DNA of 64,000 bases from Streptomyces mobaraensis (GCF_020099395.1 NZ_CP083590.1:7254001-7318000); one strand, 5' to 3'. Shown: positions 36,551 through 45,052, counted from the first letter of the stretch. Made by a program: numbers and translations. The notes: generated from the sequence alone by a model not told the origin.

Positions 36551-37512
36551 AGTTCCCGCAGCGCGGGCAGCAGTTCGCCGGCCGACCACTTCAGGAAGGG
36601 CTCCTGGTGGCCGCCGCCGATCTGGACCAGCGCGATTTCCTCGAACCCCGCCTCGGCGTACGGCCGGACCGCCTCGACGAAGTCCTCCACCTTCGACCCG
36701 CAGGCGATGCTCTCCGCGATGTCGTCCTTGGTCACGAACTGGGTCGCGGCGGTGAACCCGCGGTCGTCCCGCAGCTCGGAGTTGACCTGCCAGCCGAGGC
36801 CGAACCAGCGGAACTGGTCGTGGGCCCGCTCGATCGCCGCGTCCCGGTCGGTGTCGTAGCAGACGGGCAGCTGCCCCACGCGCGGCTTCCCGGTGCCGCC
36901 GTGCCGGTCGAAGGCGTCCAGCAGCTCCTTCTTCGGCTCGGTGGCGATGACCAGGTCGGCCAGGTGCCCGGCCAGCCGGCACGAGCGCTCGCCGGACACC
37001 GCGATGCCGATCGGCGGGGCGGTCTCCGGCAGGTCCCAGAGTTTGGCGTGCTCGACGTCGTAGTGCGGGCCGTGGTGGGTCAGGGTGCGGCCCTCGAAGA
37101 GGGCCCGGATGATCCCGGTGGCCTCCTCCAGCATCTCCAGCCGGACGTCCGCCGACGGCCAGCCGCCGCCCACCACGTGTTCGTTGAGGTTCTCGCCCGA
37201 CCCCAGCCCCAGCCGGAACCGGCCCTCGGACAGCAGCTGCACCGTCGCCGCCTGCTGGGCCACGACGACCGGGTGGTAGCGCGTCGTCGGACACGTCACG
37301 TACGTCATCAGCGGAATCCGCGAGGTCGCCTGCGCCGCGGCGCCCAGGACGGCCCAGGCGTTCGGGGCGTGGCCCTGGGAGGCGAGCCAGGGGAAGAAGT
37401 GGTCGGAGGTGACGGAGAAGTCGAAGCCCGCCTTCTCGGCGCCCACCACGTGCTCGACCAGCTCCCGTGGCCCGGCCTGCTCGGTCATCATTGTGTAGCC
37501 GATGTGCACCAT
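36547..37512 (-). CDS. F420-dependent LLM-class oxidoreductase
   Basis: A 321-residue luciferase-like (TIM barrel) flavin/F420 enzyme. Opening HIGYTMMTEQAGPRELVEH, then FSVTSDHFFPWL, TYVTCPTTRYHPVVVAQ and LGLGSGENLNEHVVG, fits the TIGR03557/glucose-6-phosphate-dehydrogenase-like F420 subgroup. It transfers hydride between F420 and an unknown substrate. A GGGGG lies just before ATG 37512; the frame is open further upstream but without family sequence. Its stop overlaps the methyltransferase start, heading the four-gene operon. Confidence 0.9.
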   Translation of the reverse strand: MVHIGYTMMTEQAGPRELVEHVVGAEKAGFDFSVTSDHFFPWLASQGHAPNAWAVLGAAAQATSRIPLMTYVTCPTTRYHPVVVAQQAATVQLLSEGRFRLGLGSGENLNEHVVGGGWPSADVRLEMLEEATGIIRALFEGRTLTHHGPHYDVEHAKLWDLPETAPPIGIAVSGERSCRLAGHLADLVIATEPKKELLDAFDRHGGTGKPRVGQLPVCYDTDRDAAIERAHDQFRWFGLGWQVNSELRDDRGFTAATQFVTKDDIAESIACGSKVEDFVEAVRPYAEAGFEEIALVQIGGGHQEPFLKWSAGELLPALREL

Positions 37513-37657
37513 GCACCCCCGAGTGCCCTGAGCGGCCCGGGGGAAACCCGGGGTGCCGGCCCCGATCCGTTCGGCCGTACGGGACGTGCGCGGGGTGGGA
37601 CGGCGCGCGACACTCGGCGGTGAGGGGGGCGTCACGGTTCTGAAAGGAAGGCGCGCG

Positions 37658-37831
37658 ATGAGCGCCAAGCACAAGGCCAAGGCCAAGGCCGAGCAGGTCA
37701 AGGGCCGGGTGAAGGAGGCCACCGGACGCGCGGCCGGCGACCGGCGGACGCAGGCCGAGGGCCGCACCGAGAGGGCCAAGGGAGACATTCGCGAGACGGC
37801 GGAGGACGTACGGCGCACCCTGAAGAAGTGA
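37658..37831 (+). CDS. CsbD family stress protein
   Basis: A 57-residue, very charged protein (KAEQVKGRVKEATGRAAGD, then RTERAKGDIRETAEDVRR) matching CsbD, a general-stress family of unknown biochemical role, predicted to form a small helix bundle. AAAGGAAGG precedes the ATG. It is divergent from the F420 oxidoreductase and followed by a hairpin. Confidence 0.9.
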   Translation: MSAKHKAKAKAEQVKGRVKEATGRAAGDRRTQAEGRTERAKGDIRETAEDVRRTLKK

Positions 37832-37836
37832 TCAAG

Positions 37837-37858
37837 GGGCGGCGGCGGACCGCCGCCC
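37837..37858. terminator. Hairpin after csbD-like gene
   Basis: GGGCGGCGG and CCGCCGCCC arms with a CGGA tetraloop begin 5 nt after the stop. It sits between genes converging from both sides. Confidence 0.65.
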
Positions 37859-37993
37859 GCCCCGCGGCGAGCATCGTCACCGAGGTCCCGGACGCCCGTC
37901 GTCCGGGACCTTCGCGCGCGGCGGGCCGGCCTGGAGCCGGGGCCGGTCGCCGGACGGGAGGCGGGGCCGATCGCCGGACTGAGCCGGGGCCGG

Positions 37994-39469
37994 TCAGGAA
38001 CCGTCCGTCTCCCGCGCCACCCGGACCGTCCGCAGCTCGGGGTCGGCCGCGTCCGGCAGGTTCATCCCCGCCTCGATCCCGGTGCGCAGGTACTCCAGCA
38101 CGGGCCCGGTGAGGCGTTCGCCGGGCAGGGCCGCGGGGATGCCCGGCGGATACGGGGTCAGCATCTCGGCGGCGATCCGCCCCTCGGCCCGGTCGTGGGG
38201 GACGTCCTCGACGGGCCCGAAGTAGGCGTCGCGGGGCGGCAGGACCTGTTCCATGCGCAGTTCGCGCGGCGACGGTACGGCGACGGCGGGCGCGGGACGC
38301 AGTCCGGACGCCCGCTCGGACAGGTCGCGCAGCGCGCCGAGCAGGGTCCGGACGGTTTCCTCGTCGTCGGCGTGGGTGAGCTGGGCGCTGATCCGCCGGT
38401 GGTCGACGAGGTGCAGGTCGATGCGGTGCTTGTCGCGGAGCCAGTCCGCCGCCCGGTAGCCGGTGGTGCCGAGCTCCGCCATGTCGATGATCACGGGCAG
38501 CGGGTCCAGGTCCGCCGCCAGTCCGGACCCGGTGAAGTCGGCCCGGTCGTTCACGTGCAGCCCGTCGATCCGCTCGATCCGCTTGCGCACCGACGCCGCC
38601 CGTTCCAGGGCGTGGTCGAGCAGTTCGCGGCCGTGCAGCATCATCTGCCGCCGCCAGCCGTCGATCCCGGCCAGGATCAGGACGGACGGGCTCGTGGTGC
38701 CCAGCAGGTCGGCGCGGGACTTCAGCGCCGCCGGGTCGATGAGGTCGCCCTGGAGGTGGAACACCGACCCCTGCTCCAGGCCGCTGCCCATCTTGTGGAT
38801 GCTGGTCACGCACACGTCCGCGCCGGCGTCCATGGCCCACGCCGGCAGGTCGGGGTGGAACGGCAGGTGGGCGCCCCACGCCTCGTCCACGATGAGCGGG
38901 CGCCCGCGCCGGTGGCAGACCTCGGCGATGCCCTCCAGGTCCGCGCAGGACCCGTACGGGGTCGGGCTGGTGACCAGCGCGCCGCGCGCGTCCGGATGCG
39001 CCGCGAAGGCCCGTTCGAACGCGGCGGCGGACGGCGGATGGGCGAGGTACCGCTGCGCGTCCCACTGCGGTTCGACCCACACCGGGCGGATGCCGGCCAG
39101 GATCAGCCCGGCGACCACCGACTTGTGCGCGTCCCGGCCGACCAGCAGCTCCTCGTGCGGGCTGGCGACGGCCAGCATCGCCGCCTTGACCGACAGCGAG
39201 CTGCCGCAGGTGGTGAAGAACGTGTGCTCGGCGTGGACCGCCTCGGCCATCAGGGCTTCCGCCCGCTCCAGGACCCGCCCGCTGGTCCGCCGGTCGTCCA
39301 GGCCGCCGGTGGCCAGGACGTCCGCGCGGAACACGGCGTCGCCCAGCTCCCGGCGGGCGGCCGGATCGGCGCCCCTGGCCTGTTTGTGGCCGGGCGGGGT
39401 GAACGGCAGCCGGCCCGCCTCGTGATAGGCGGCGAGTGCTTCCAGGACAGGTGCCTGTGTGTGGTCCAT
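37994..39469 (-). CDS. PLP-dependent Orn/Lys/Arg-type decarboxylase
   Basis: A 491-residue fold-type I enzyme of the short (biosynthetic-like) Orn/Lys/Arg decarboxylase group. LPFTPPGHKQ opens the protein, GCGSS-like TTCGSSLSVKAAM and VDEAWGAHLPFHP hold cofactor contacts, and Lys226 in SIHKMGSG forms the Schiff base. The C-terminal domain contains LTPYPPGIPAALPGERL. It removes CO2 from a basic amino acid to make cadaverine, agmatine or putrescine; the substrate cannot be fixed. It is transcribed toward the CsbD gene. Confidence 0.9.
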   Translation of the reverse strand: MDHTQAPVLEALAAYHEAGRLPFTPPGHKQARGADPAARRELGDAVFRADVLATGGLDDRRTSGRVLERAEALMAEAVHAEHTFFTTCGSSLSVKAAMLAVASPHEELLVGRDAHKSVVAGLILAGIRPVWVEPQWDAQRYLAHPPSAAAFERAFAAHPDARGALVTSPTPYGSCADLEGIAEVCHRRGRPLIVDEAWGAHLPFHPDLPAWAMDAGADVCVTSIHKMGSGLEQGSVFHLQGDLIDPAALKSRADLLGTTSPSVLILAGIDGWRRQMMLHGRELLDHALERAASVRKRIERIDGLHVNDRADFTGSGLAADLDPLPVIIDMAELGTTGYRAADWLRDKHRIDLHLVDHRRISAQLTHADDEETVRTLLGALRDLSERASGLRPAPAVAVPSPRELRMEQVLPPRDAYFGPVEDVPHDRAEGRIAAEMLTPYPPGIPAALPGERLTGPVLEYLRTGIEAGMNLPDAADPELRTVRVARETDGS

Positions 39470-39572
39470 CGGTTCCCTCCGGACGGCCGGTGACGTTCGC
39501 CAGGCGTGTGACCCGATGCCCGCGCGGGAAACCCGGCCCGGCCGGACGACCGGCCCGGCGCGGCCGCCGGGG

Positions 39573-39950
39573 TCACCCGGACGGAGGCGTCCAGTCGGCC
39601 ACCAGTGCGAGCAGCCCGGGGAACCGGGCCTCCAGGTCCGCCACCCGCACCTGGCTGCGCCGCTCCAGCCCGTACTGGCGCTGCCGGGTCACACCGGCCT
39701 CGCGCAACGCCTTGAAGTGGTGGGTCAGCGAGGACTTGGGCCGGTCGAGGCCGAACCAGCCGCACGGGTGGTCGAACGCCTCGGACTCCAGCAGCAGTTT
39801 GCGGACGACGCGCAGCCGCAGCGGATCGCTCAGCGCGCCGAGGACGGTCTCCAGTCGCAGGTCCGCCACGTCGGGCTCGGGCAGCGGGGCCGGCGCGCCG
39901 GCCGGCTCCGGGGGGAGGGTGAAGACGCGGGTGGGGCGGGAGGTGGGCAT
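39573..39950 (-). CDS. ArsR-family transcriptional regulator
   Basis: A 125-residue winged-helix repressor. LGALSDPLRLRVVRKLLLES and KSSLTHHFKALREAGV (recognition helix) place it in ArsR; the latter includes the HHFKAL typical of the group sensing organic ligands or redox. ATG 39950 has GAGGAAG 3 nt upstream; an alternative GTG lies at 39968. It is divergent from an MFS transporter with a clear inverted-repeat operator between them. Confidence 0.88.
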   Translation of the reverse strand: MPTSRPTRVFTLPPEPAGAPAPLPEPDVADLRLETVLGALSDPLRLRVVRKLLLESEAFDHPCGWFGLDRPKSSLTHHFKALREAGVTRQRQYGLERRSQVRVADLEARFPGLLALVADWTPPSG

Positions 39951-39990
39951 CGGCTTCCTCGTTTCCACGGGCTCGAACGACCGGACGCTT

Positions 39991-40042
39991 GCTGTACGAG
40001 TTTGATCGTACTACGTGCTAAGTTCGAAATAACTCGTACAGC
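39991..40042. promoter_or_regulatory. Inverted-repeat operator for the ArsR/MFS pair
   Basis: Perfect 12-bp arms GCTGTACGAGTT (39991-40002) and AACTCGTACAGC (40031-40042) flank 28 bp. A third TCGTAC half-site at 40006-40011 forms a tighter inverted pair with the first arm. The region is notably AT-rich for this DNA. It probably binds the ArsR protein and controls both genes. Confidence 0.75.
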
Positions 40043-40113
40043 GGTGCCTCCGGGCGCCGCCGACGGCGCGCCGGCCTGCCCCGGCGCGCCCCGACCGCCG
40101 AAAAGGAGCTCCG

Positions 40114-41361
40114 GTGACGGACATCCGGCTCGCCCCCGTGGCCACACGACCCGCCCGCCAGACGGCCGCCACCCCGGGCACCGCCCCCGGCCGGTGGCTG
40201 TGGCTCGCCGCCTGGCCCGTGACGGCCGTGTTCGTTCTGTCCAACGCCGCCACGCCGCTCTACGCGCTGTGGCAGCGGGACATCGGCTTCTCCCGCGGCA
40301 CCCTGACCCTCGTCTTCGCCTGCTACATCGCGGGCCTGATCGGCTCGCTCCTCGTCTCGGGCGTCCTCTCCGACCGGATCGGCCGGCGGCCCGTCCTCGT
40401 CCCGGCGGTGCTCCTCGCCCTCGTCGCCTGCGGGATCTTCGCCACCGCCTCCTCCGTCGCGGCCCTGATGGCCGCCCGGCTGCTCACCGGGATCGCCGTC
40501 GGCGCGGTCGTCTCCGCCGGCATGGCGGCCGTCTCCGACGTCGCCGGCCCCGCGCGCACACGGCAGGCGGCGCTGCTCGCCTCCACCGCCATGGTGCTCG
40601 GCGCGGGCCTCGGACCGCTGCTGGCCGGCGTCCTCTCCGAGACCCTCCCCGCCCCCATCGCCACCGTCTTCGGCGTCGAGGCCGTCCTCCTCGTCCTCGC
40701 CCTGGCCGTCGTCCTGCGGATGCCCCTCCCGCGCCCGGCCGCTGGCAGCGGCGGCTCCTGGATCCGGGTGCCGGGCGTGCCGCGCGGCCGGGGCGGCGAC
40801 CTGCTGCGGGGCATCGCCGTCTTCGCCCCCGGCATCACCGCCACCTCGTTCGTCCTCTCCCTCGGCCCGTCCCTGCTCTCCGGCCTCCTCGGCACCACCA
40901 ACCGGGTGGTCGCCGGCGCCATGGCCTTCGCGATGTTCCTCGCCGCCACCGGCGTCCAGTTCGCCGTCCGCCGGCTGCGCCCCGAAACCGTCCTGCTCGC
41001 CGGCGCCGTGAGCACCGTCCTCGCCATGGCGGCCCTCGTCGGCGCGGTGCGCCTCTCCTCGGCCGTCCTCCTGGCCGCCGCCGCGCTGCTCGCCGGCGCC
41101 GGCCAGGGCCTGGGGCAGCTCGGCGGGCTCTCCCTGCTCAACGCCGGCGTCCCGGCCCGGCGGCTCGCCGAGGCGAACGCCGCGATGAACGTGGGCGGTT
41201 ACGTGCCGGCGGGCACCCTGCCGGTCGCCGCCGGCTTCCTCAGCGACGCGGTCGGGCTGCCGGCCGGGGCGACGGTCTTCGCGACGGTCCTCGCGGTGGC
41301 GGCCGCGGCCGGAGGACTGACCGTCCTGGCCCGCCGGGGCCGCGCCGCCGAGTCCGTCTGA
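40114..41361 (+). CDS. MFS transporter
   Basis: A 415-residue protein with twelve predicted helices. The helix 2-3 loop SDRIGRRPVLVPA is the MFS signature, and VVSAGMAAVSDVAGPARTRQAALLAS fits drug/sugar efflux members. It probably exports a toxic compound sensed by the divergent ArsR regulator. GTG 40114 follows AAAAGGAG. Confidence 0.87.
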   Translation: MTDIRLAPVATRPARQTAATPGTAPGRWLWLAAWPVTAVFVLSNAATPLYALWQRDIGFSRGTLTLVFACYIAGLIGSLLVSGVLSDRIGRRPVLVPAVLLALVACGIFATASSVAALMAARLLTGIAVGAVVSAGMAAVSDVAGPARTRQAALLASTAMVLGAGLGPLLAGVLSETLPAPIATVFGVEAVLLVLALAVVLRMPLPRPAAGSGGSWIRVPGVPRGRGGDLLRGIAVFAPGITATSFVLSLGPSLLSGLLGTTNRVVAGAMAFAMFLAATGVQFAVRRLRPETVLLAGAVSTVLAMAALVGAVRLSSAVLLAAAALLAGAGQGLGQLGGLSLLNAGVPARRLAEANAAMNVGGYVPAGTLPVAAGFLSDAVGLPAGATVFATVLAVAAAAGGLTVLARRGRAAESV

Positions 41362-41511
41362 CGCCGCGGAAGGCCGGGCGGGCGCGGGGCCGGGAATGCT
41401 TCCCGGTCCCACGCGCTTGTTCCGAGGCGGTGGCGGGCGGGCGTGAACTCCCGTGCGCCACGGGTATGCCTGAGCCCGTACGGGCCGGAGGGCACGGACC
41501 GAGACGGAAGC

Positions 41512-41556
41512 ACCGTAAGAACCGAGAGAACCGGAAGAACCGGAAGTACCGAGAGA
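41512..41556. repeat. 9-bp purine-rich tandem repeat in a 5' leader
   Basis: Five units of consensus ACCGRRAGA end 12 nt before the ATG at 41569. The last unit merges with the GAAAGG ribosome site, so extra copies would also add Shine-Dalgarno-like GGA sequences. Confidence 0.8.
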
Positions 41557-41568
41557 AAGGCAGCGGAC

Positions 41569-42015
41569 ATGCCGCTGGAAGGCGAGTACGAACCGAGCCC
41601 CGAGCAGTGGGTCAGGGACCAGGTGGAGCTGTACGAGAGCTCCGGCGGGACCGAGGGGACGACGCTGCGCGACCTGCCCGTCGTCATCCTCACCACGCGC
41701 GGGGCGAAGAGCGGGAAGCTCCGCAAGACACCCGTGATGCGGGTCGAGCACGAGGGCCGGTACGCCGTCGTCGCCTCGCTGGGCGGCGCCCCCAAGCACC
41801 CGGTCTGGTACCACAACCTCAAGGCCGACCCCCGGGCGGAGCTCCAGGACGGCCCGCTGCGGCAGGACATGACGGCCCGTGAGGTCGACGGCGAGGAGAA
41901 GGCCCGCTGGTGGGAGCGCGCGGTGGCGGCGTACCCCGACTACGCGGACTACCAGAAGAAGACCGACCGGGAGATCCCGGTCTTCGTCCTGGAGCGGGCG
42001 CCCGAGGGGCACTGA
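41569..42015 (+). CDS. F420H2-dependent nitroreductase/quinone reductase (DDN family)
   Basis: A 148-residue split-barrel protein. [39 protein letters not shown] and [16 protein letters not shown] match the deazaflavin-dependent nitroreductase (Ddn) family, which reduces quinones or nitro compounds with F420H2. The [11 protein letters not shown] loop binds the F420 phosphate. GAAAGG precedes the ATG. It stands alone behind the MFS gene. Confidence 0.92.
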   Translation: MPLEGEYEPSPEQWVRDQVELYESSGGTEGTTLRDLPVVILTTRGAKSGKLRKTPVMRVEHEGRYAVVASLGGAPKHPVWYHNLKADPRAELQDGPLRQDMTAREVDGEEKARWWERAVAAYPDYADYQKKTDREIPVFVLERAPEGH

Positions 42016-42172
42016 GCGGGCGCGGGCGCGGGGTGTACGGCTCTGCGGCCGCGGCCGGCCTTGGCCTCCACGGCTCGCGTCCGCCGCGCGGCACACCGGC
42101 CACCGCGCCCGCCGGGCGCGGCCGACCCCAGCGCGCGCCCGGCCGTCCCTTCCCGGCCCGGGATTCCGGCTC

Positions 42173-42886
42173 TCAGCCGGTCAGTAGCCGGGACTCCAGC
42201 ACCGCCCCCGGGCTGGTCTCCGTCAGGGCCTCGGCCAGGGCGTCCCCGGCCGTGGTGAGTTCCGCGTCGCTCATCGGCCCGAGCGCGTCGAGGACGAACA
42301 GGGCCCGGGTGGTGGTGCCGGTGAGCCGGGTGCGCGTGCACTGGCGCCAGTTCCAGCGTCGGCAGGTGACGCCCTCGTCGTCCCGCCAGACCACCTCGCC
42401 GGGCGGGCAGTGCTCGACGACGGGCTCCCCGCCCGCCGTGGTCTCGAACGGCTCGTCGCCGGTGGCCCGGACCAGCCGGGGCGCGCCGGCGTAGTGGTCG
42501 AGGTCCTCGCCGCCGAGCGGGAGGACGTGGGCGACGGAGACCGCGTTGTAGACGTCGGTGAGCCGGTCCACGCGCGGCAGGCCCGCCGGGACGCGGCGGA
42601 GCAGGGCCTCGGCGCTCGGCCTGATCCGCTGCGGCTTGGCGCCGAACGCGCGGAACGCCTCGCGCCAGGCGGCCAGGTGCGGGTGCTCCTCGGGCGGGGC
42701 GGTCCCGAAGCGGCGGCGGGCGGTCTCCTCGGCCGCCGCCAGCAGCCGCTCGCTCCTGGCGTCACTCGGCCCGGGCCGGAGGCCCTCGGCGGCGACGAGG
42801 AGGGCCCGGTAGTCGGGCCGCAGCGCGTGCACCGCCCGGTCGACGGCGGCGGTCTCGAGCAGGCTCTTGAGGTCGGCGGCGGACAT
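42173..42886 (-). CDS. B3/B4 tRNA-binding-domain protein
   Basis: A 237-residue stand-alone B3/4 domain, the fold used for editing in phenylalanyl-tRNA synthetase. KPQRIRPSAEALLRRV, LPRVDRLTDVYNAVSVAHVLP and PLGGEDLDHY are family blocks. Stand-alone versions may bind or edit mischarged tRNA, though this is unproven. AAGGAGA lies just upstream of ATG 42886, and an operator-like inverted repeat follows further upstream. Confidence 0.85.
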   Translation of the reverse strand: MSAADLKSLLETAAVDRAVHALRPDYRALLVAAEGLRPGPSDARSERLLAAAEETARRRFGTAPPEEHPHLAAWREAFRAFGAKPQRIRPSAEALLRRVPAGLPRVDRLTDVYNAVSVAHVLPLGGEDLDHYAGAPRLVRATGDEPFETTAGGEPVVEHCPPGEVVWRDDEGVTCRRWNWRQCTRTRLTGTTTRALFVLDALGPMSDAELTTAGDALAEALTETSPGAVLESRLLTG

Positions 42887-42893
42887 GCGTCTC

Positions 42894-42924
42894 CTTGAGT
42901 TCACTGGAATGCACTCAAGAGTGC
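42894..42924. promoter_or_regulatory. Operator-like inverted repeats upstream of the B3/B4 gene
   Basis: CTTGAGT (42894-42900) pairs with ACTCAAG (42913-42919). Overlapping it, GCACTCAAGAGTGC (42911-42924) is a 6+2+6 inverted repeat. Both are close to the start of the leftward gene, fitting a repressor site. Confidence 0.5.
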
Positions 42925-43000
42925 CATACGATGCACCGCAAGGGAATCGGTCTCCTCCCGGCGCGGCACGGATGGCTCCGCCGCCGGTCCCTCCTACGTC

Positions 43001-43414
43001 CTATGCGGGGCGGTCGAGGCAGTCGTAGTTGCGCTGCGCGGCGATCCTGCCGTCGCGGAACTCCAGGAACACGGCGAGGCGTGCCCGCAGCTCGTGCCCG
43101 GCGGGCAGCGGGCCCAGCGGTACGGCGAGCGTGCCGCGCCAGCGGACTTCCAGGGCGACCGTGCCACCGGACGCGACCGCCTCGACGACGTCGAACGCCT
43201 GATCGCTCAGCACCGCGCGGCCCCGCTCCGCCGCCTCCAGGATCCCGAGCAGGTCGCGGACAGCGCCGTCGGGGGCCAGGGTGTTGGGGAACTCGTGCTG
43301 GACGACGTCCGGGTGGAAGAAGAGCGCCAGTTCCTCGGCGGTGGCCCGGCGGCCCACCGCCGCGTGGTAGCGGACGGCGGTCTCGACGTCGGGGTGGCGC
43401 GGGGTGGCCGTCAT
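43001..43414 (-). CDS. SnoaL-like/NTF2-fold protein
   Basis: A 137-residue protein of the NTF2-like cone fold: AVRYHAAVGRRATAEELALFF, FHPDVVQHEFPN and FLEFRDGRIAAQRNYDC are typical of SnoaL-like ester cyclases or epimerases and related binding proteins. No specific substrate can be named. ATG 43414 was chosen from where the family sequence starts. Confidence 0.82.
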   Translation of the reverse strand: MTATPRHPDVETAVRYHAAVGRRATAEELALFFHPDVVQHEFPNTLAPDGAVRDLLGILEAAERGRAVLSDQAFDVVEAVASGGTVALEVRWRGTLAVPLGPLPAGHELRARLAVFLEFRDGRIAAQRNYDCLDRPA

Positions 43415-43482
43415 GGCCGTCAGGGTAGGACCGCGGCCGTGGGCGCGGAAGGCCGCCCGCAGGGGGGCCGGGACCGGCGGTG

Positions 43483-43893
43483 TCAGGTGAGGCCGAAGAC
43501 GTCGACGGCGTCGCCGAGCGGCCGGTAGCGCTCGGGGGCCGTGGTGAAGACCGTCCACCCGGAGGGCACCGCGACGGCGGCCGTGTGCGCGAGGGCGATG
43601 TCGTCGAGCGCGTACCGCCGCATCATCGTCCCGGCGGCCTCGACGGCCGTCAGGTCCAGCGGCCGGATGAGCACCGAGGGGCCGCAGCGGGCCAGCAGCA
43701 GTTCCAGCGCCGTCCGGGCGCGGCCGGGCTTCTCGCGCTCGGCGAGGACGAGCTCCGTCTGCGGCACGTTGACCGAGACGGCGTGCCAGCTCCACCGGTC
43801 GGTGAGGACCTCGTGCTCGATCCTGCGGTCGGTGGCCAGGTCGGAGAGGAAACCGGCGTCGAGGACGACGCCCGTCACCGCGTCGGCCGTCAC
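43483..43893 (-). CDS. PIN-domain protein (VapC-like toxin)
   Basis: A 136-residue PIN-domain ribonuclease-like protein. VLDAGFLSDL supplies the first acidic residue, VPQTELVLAE the second and LDDIALAHTAAV the third; WTVFTTAPERY is the last strand. The family cleaves RNA with Mg2+. Its GTG overlaps the antitoxin stop (GTGA), the standard toxin-antitoxin layout. Confidence 0.82.
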   Translation of the reverse strand: MTADAVTGVVLDAGFLSDLATDRRIEHEVLTDRWSWHAVSVNVPQTELVLAEREKPGRARTALELLLARCGPSVLIRPLDLTAVEAAGTMMRRYALDDIALAHTAAVAVPSGWTVFTTAPERYRPLGDAVDVFGLT

Positions 43894-44201
43894 GCGGCGC
43901 TGCTCCGGCGGGTGGCGATGTACTGGTCGAGGGGCAGCCGGGTGCGGCGGCCGGTCGCGTCGTCCGCCCACTGTCGGGCCAGGGCGATGTACTCCTCGTC
44001 CAGGCCGAAGTCCTGCCGCAGCCGCTCCTCGGTCTCGCGGTGCCGGCGGTCGCGGTCGATCTGGCCGGCCAGCGTTCTCGTCACGAAGGCGGACACGGAC
44101 TCGATGACGTTCGCGTCCTTCATACCGCGCAACTGCTCGGCCAGCTCGCGGGGGACCGTGATGCTGATCCGCTCGAAGTCGGGGGTCTGCTCGTCGCCCA
44201 T
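43890..44201 (-). CDS. Ribbon-helix-helix-like antitoxin
   Basis: A 103-residue protein beginning ERISITVPRELAEQLRG, an RHH DNA-binding motif, followed by a charged helix that should wrap the PIN toxin. It is directly upstream of, and overlaps, the toxin gene. No ribosome site precedes the ATG; TAGTAT lies exactly 6 nt upstream on the coding strand, so the mRNA is probably leaderless and autoregulated. Confidence 0.8.
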   Translation of the reverse strand: MGDEQTPDFERISITVPRELAEQLRGMKDANVIESVSAFVTRTLAGQIDRDRRHRETEERLRQDFGLDEEYIALARQWADDATGRRTRLPLDQYIATRRSSAA

Positions 44202-44354
44202 GGTCGAATACTACGGGAGCCGCCCCCGGGCGCACCGCCCGTCGGGCGACGCGGCGGCGCGCGCCGGGGTCCGGGCCCCAGTCCGCACAACGCGCGCCGT
44301 GCGCGCGGGGGTTGACGCTCCGCGTCGCGCGCGCCGGTGGGGGCGGTCGGGCGG

Positions 44355-45023
44355 TCACGGGGACGCGGGGGCGTCGCCGCCGGCCGTGCCCTCGTCCTCG
44401 CCTCCGTCCTCGTCCTCGACGAGGGTCGCGCCCGACACCAGCGCGCGGGCCGCGTCGGCGAAGTACCGCTCGTCGGCGTGGGGAGCGAGGCCCAGGACGA
44501 CGCCCTGGCTGAGGCCTATGAACAGGCCGCGGAGCGCGGTGGTCAGCCGACGGGCCTGACGCGGCGTCACGACGCTCCCGCGGTGCGGCCGCCCGGTGAA
44601 CACCGCGACCAGCCGGCCCTCCTGCTCCCGGACCGTCGCGGCGAACCGGGCGCCCAGCTCGGGGTCGTGCACGGCCATGTCCAGCAGGGTGATCTGCAGC
44701 GCCATGGCCGCCCGCGCGTCGGGGGCGTCGCAGCCGCGCCGGTAGTACCGGGCGAAGGCGTCGACCGCTTCCAGCAGGTCCGCGCCGTCGGGGACCGCGC
44801 GTGCGATCTCCTCGTAGTGGGGCTCCAGGCGCTCGGTGAGCATGGCGGTCATCAGGCCGCTCTTGCTGCCGAACAGCGAGTACACCGCGCCGGTGGTCAG
44901 GCCGGCCCGCTCGGCGATCTCGTCGAGCCGGGCGCGGTACCCGTCCCGGGAGACGGCCTCGAACGTGGCGTCCAGCAGGGCGCGGCGGTTGTGTTCCTTG
45001 GCCTCGGCTCTCGTCTTCCTCAT
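44355..45023 (-). CDS. TetR/AcrR family regulator
   Basis: A 222-residue repressor. The N-terminal HTH is RALLDATFEAVSRDGYRARL with the recognition helix AGLTTGAVYSLFGSKSGLM. The ligand domain is variable and the C-terminus is acidic. A perfect palindrome CATAATCAGATTATG lies in its own promoter, and the divergent membrane-protein gene at 45095 is the likely target. GATAAT stands 6 nt before the ATG and there is no ribosome site, suggesting leaderless translation. Confidence 0.9.
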   Translation of the reverse strand: MRKTRAEAKEHNRRALLDATFEAVSRDGYRARLDEIAERAGLTTGAVYSLFGSKSGLMTAMLTERLEPHYEEIARAVPDGADLLEAVDAFARYYRRGCDAPDARAAMALQITLLDMAVHDPELGARFAATVREQEGRLVAVFTGRPHRGSVVTPRQARRLTTALRGLFIGLSQGVVLGLAPHADERYFADAARALVSGATLVEDEDGGEDEGTAGGDAPASP

Positions 45024-45029
45024 AACTTC

Positions 45030-45052
45030 ATTATCCTCATAATCAGATTATG
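45030..45052. promoter_or_regulatory. TetR operator and promoter
   Basis: CATAATCAGATTATG (45038-45052) is a perfect 7+1+7 palindrome. On the leftward strand the likely -10 GATAAT (45035-45030) sits right next to it. Binding here would block TetR transcription and probably the divergent gene. Confidence 0.72.
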
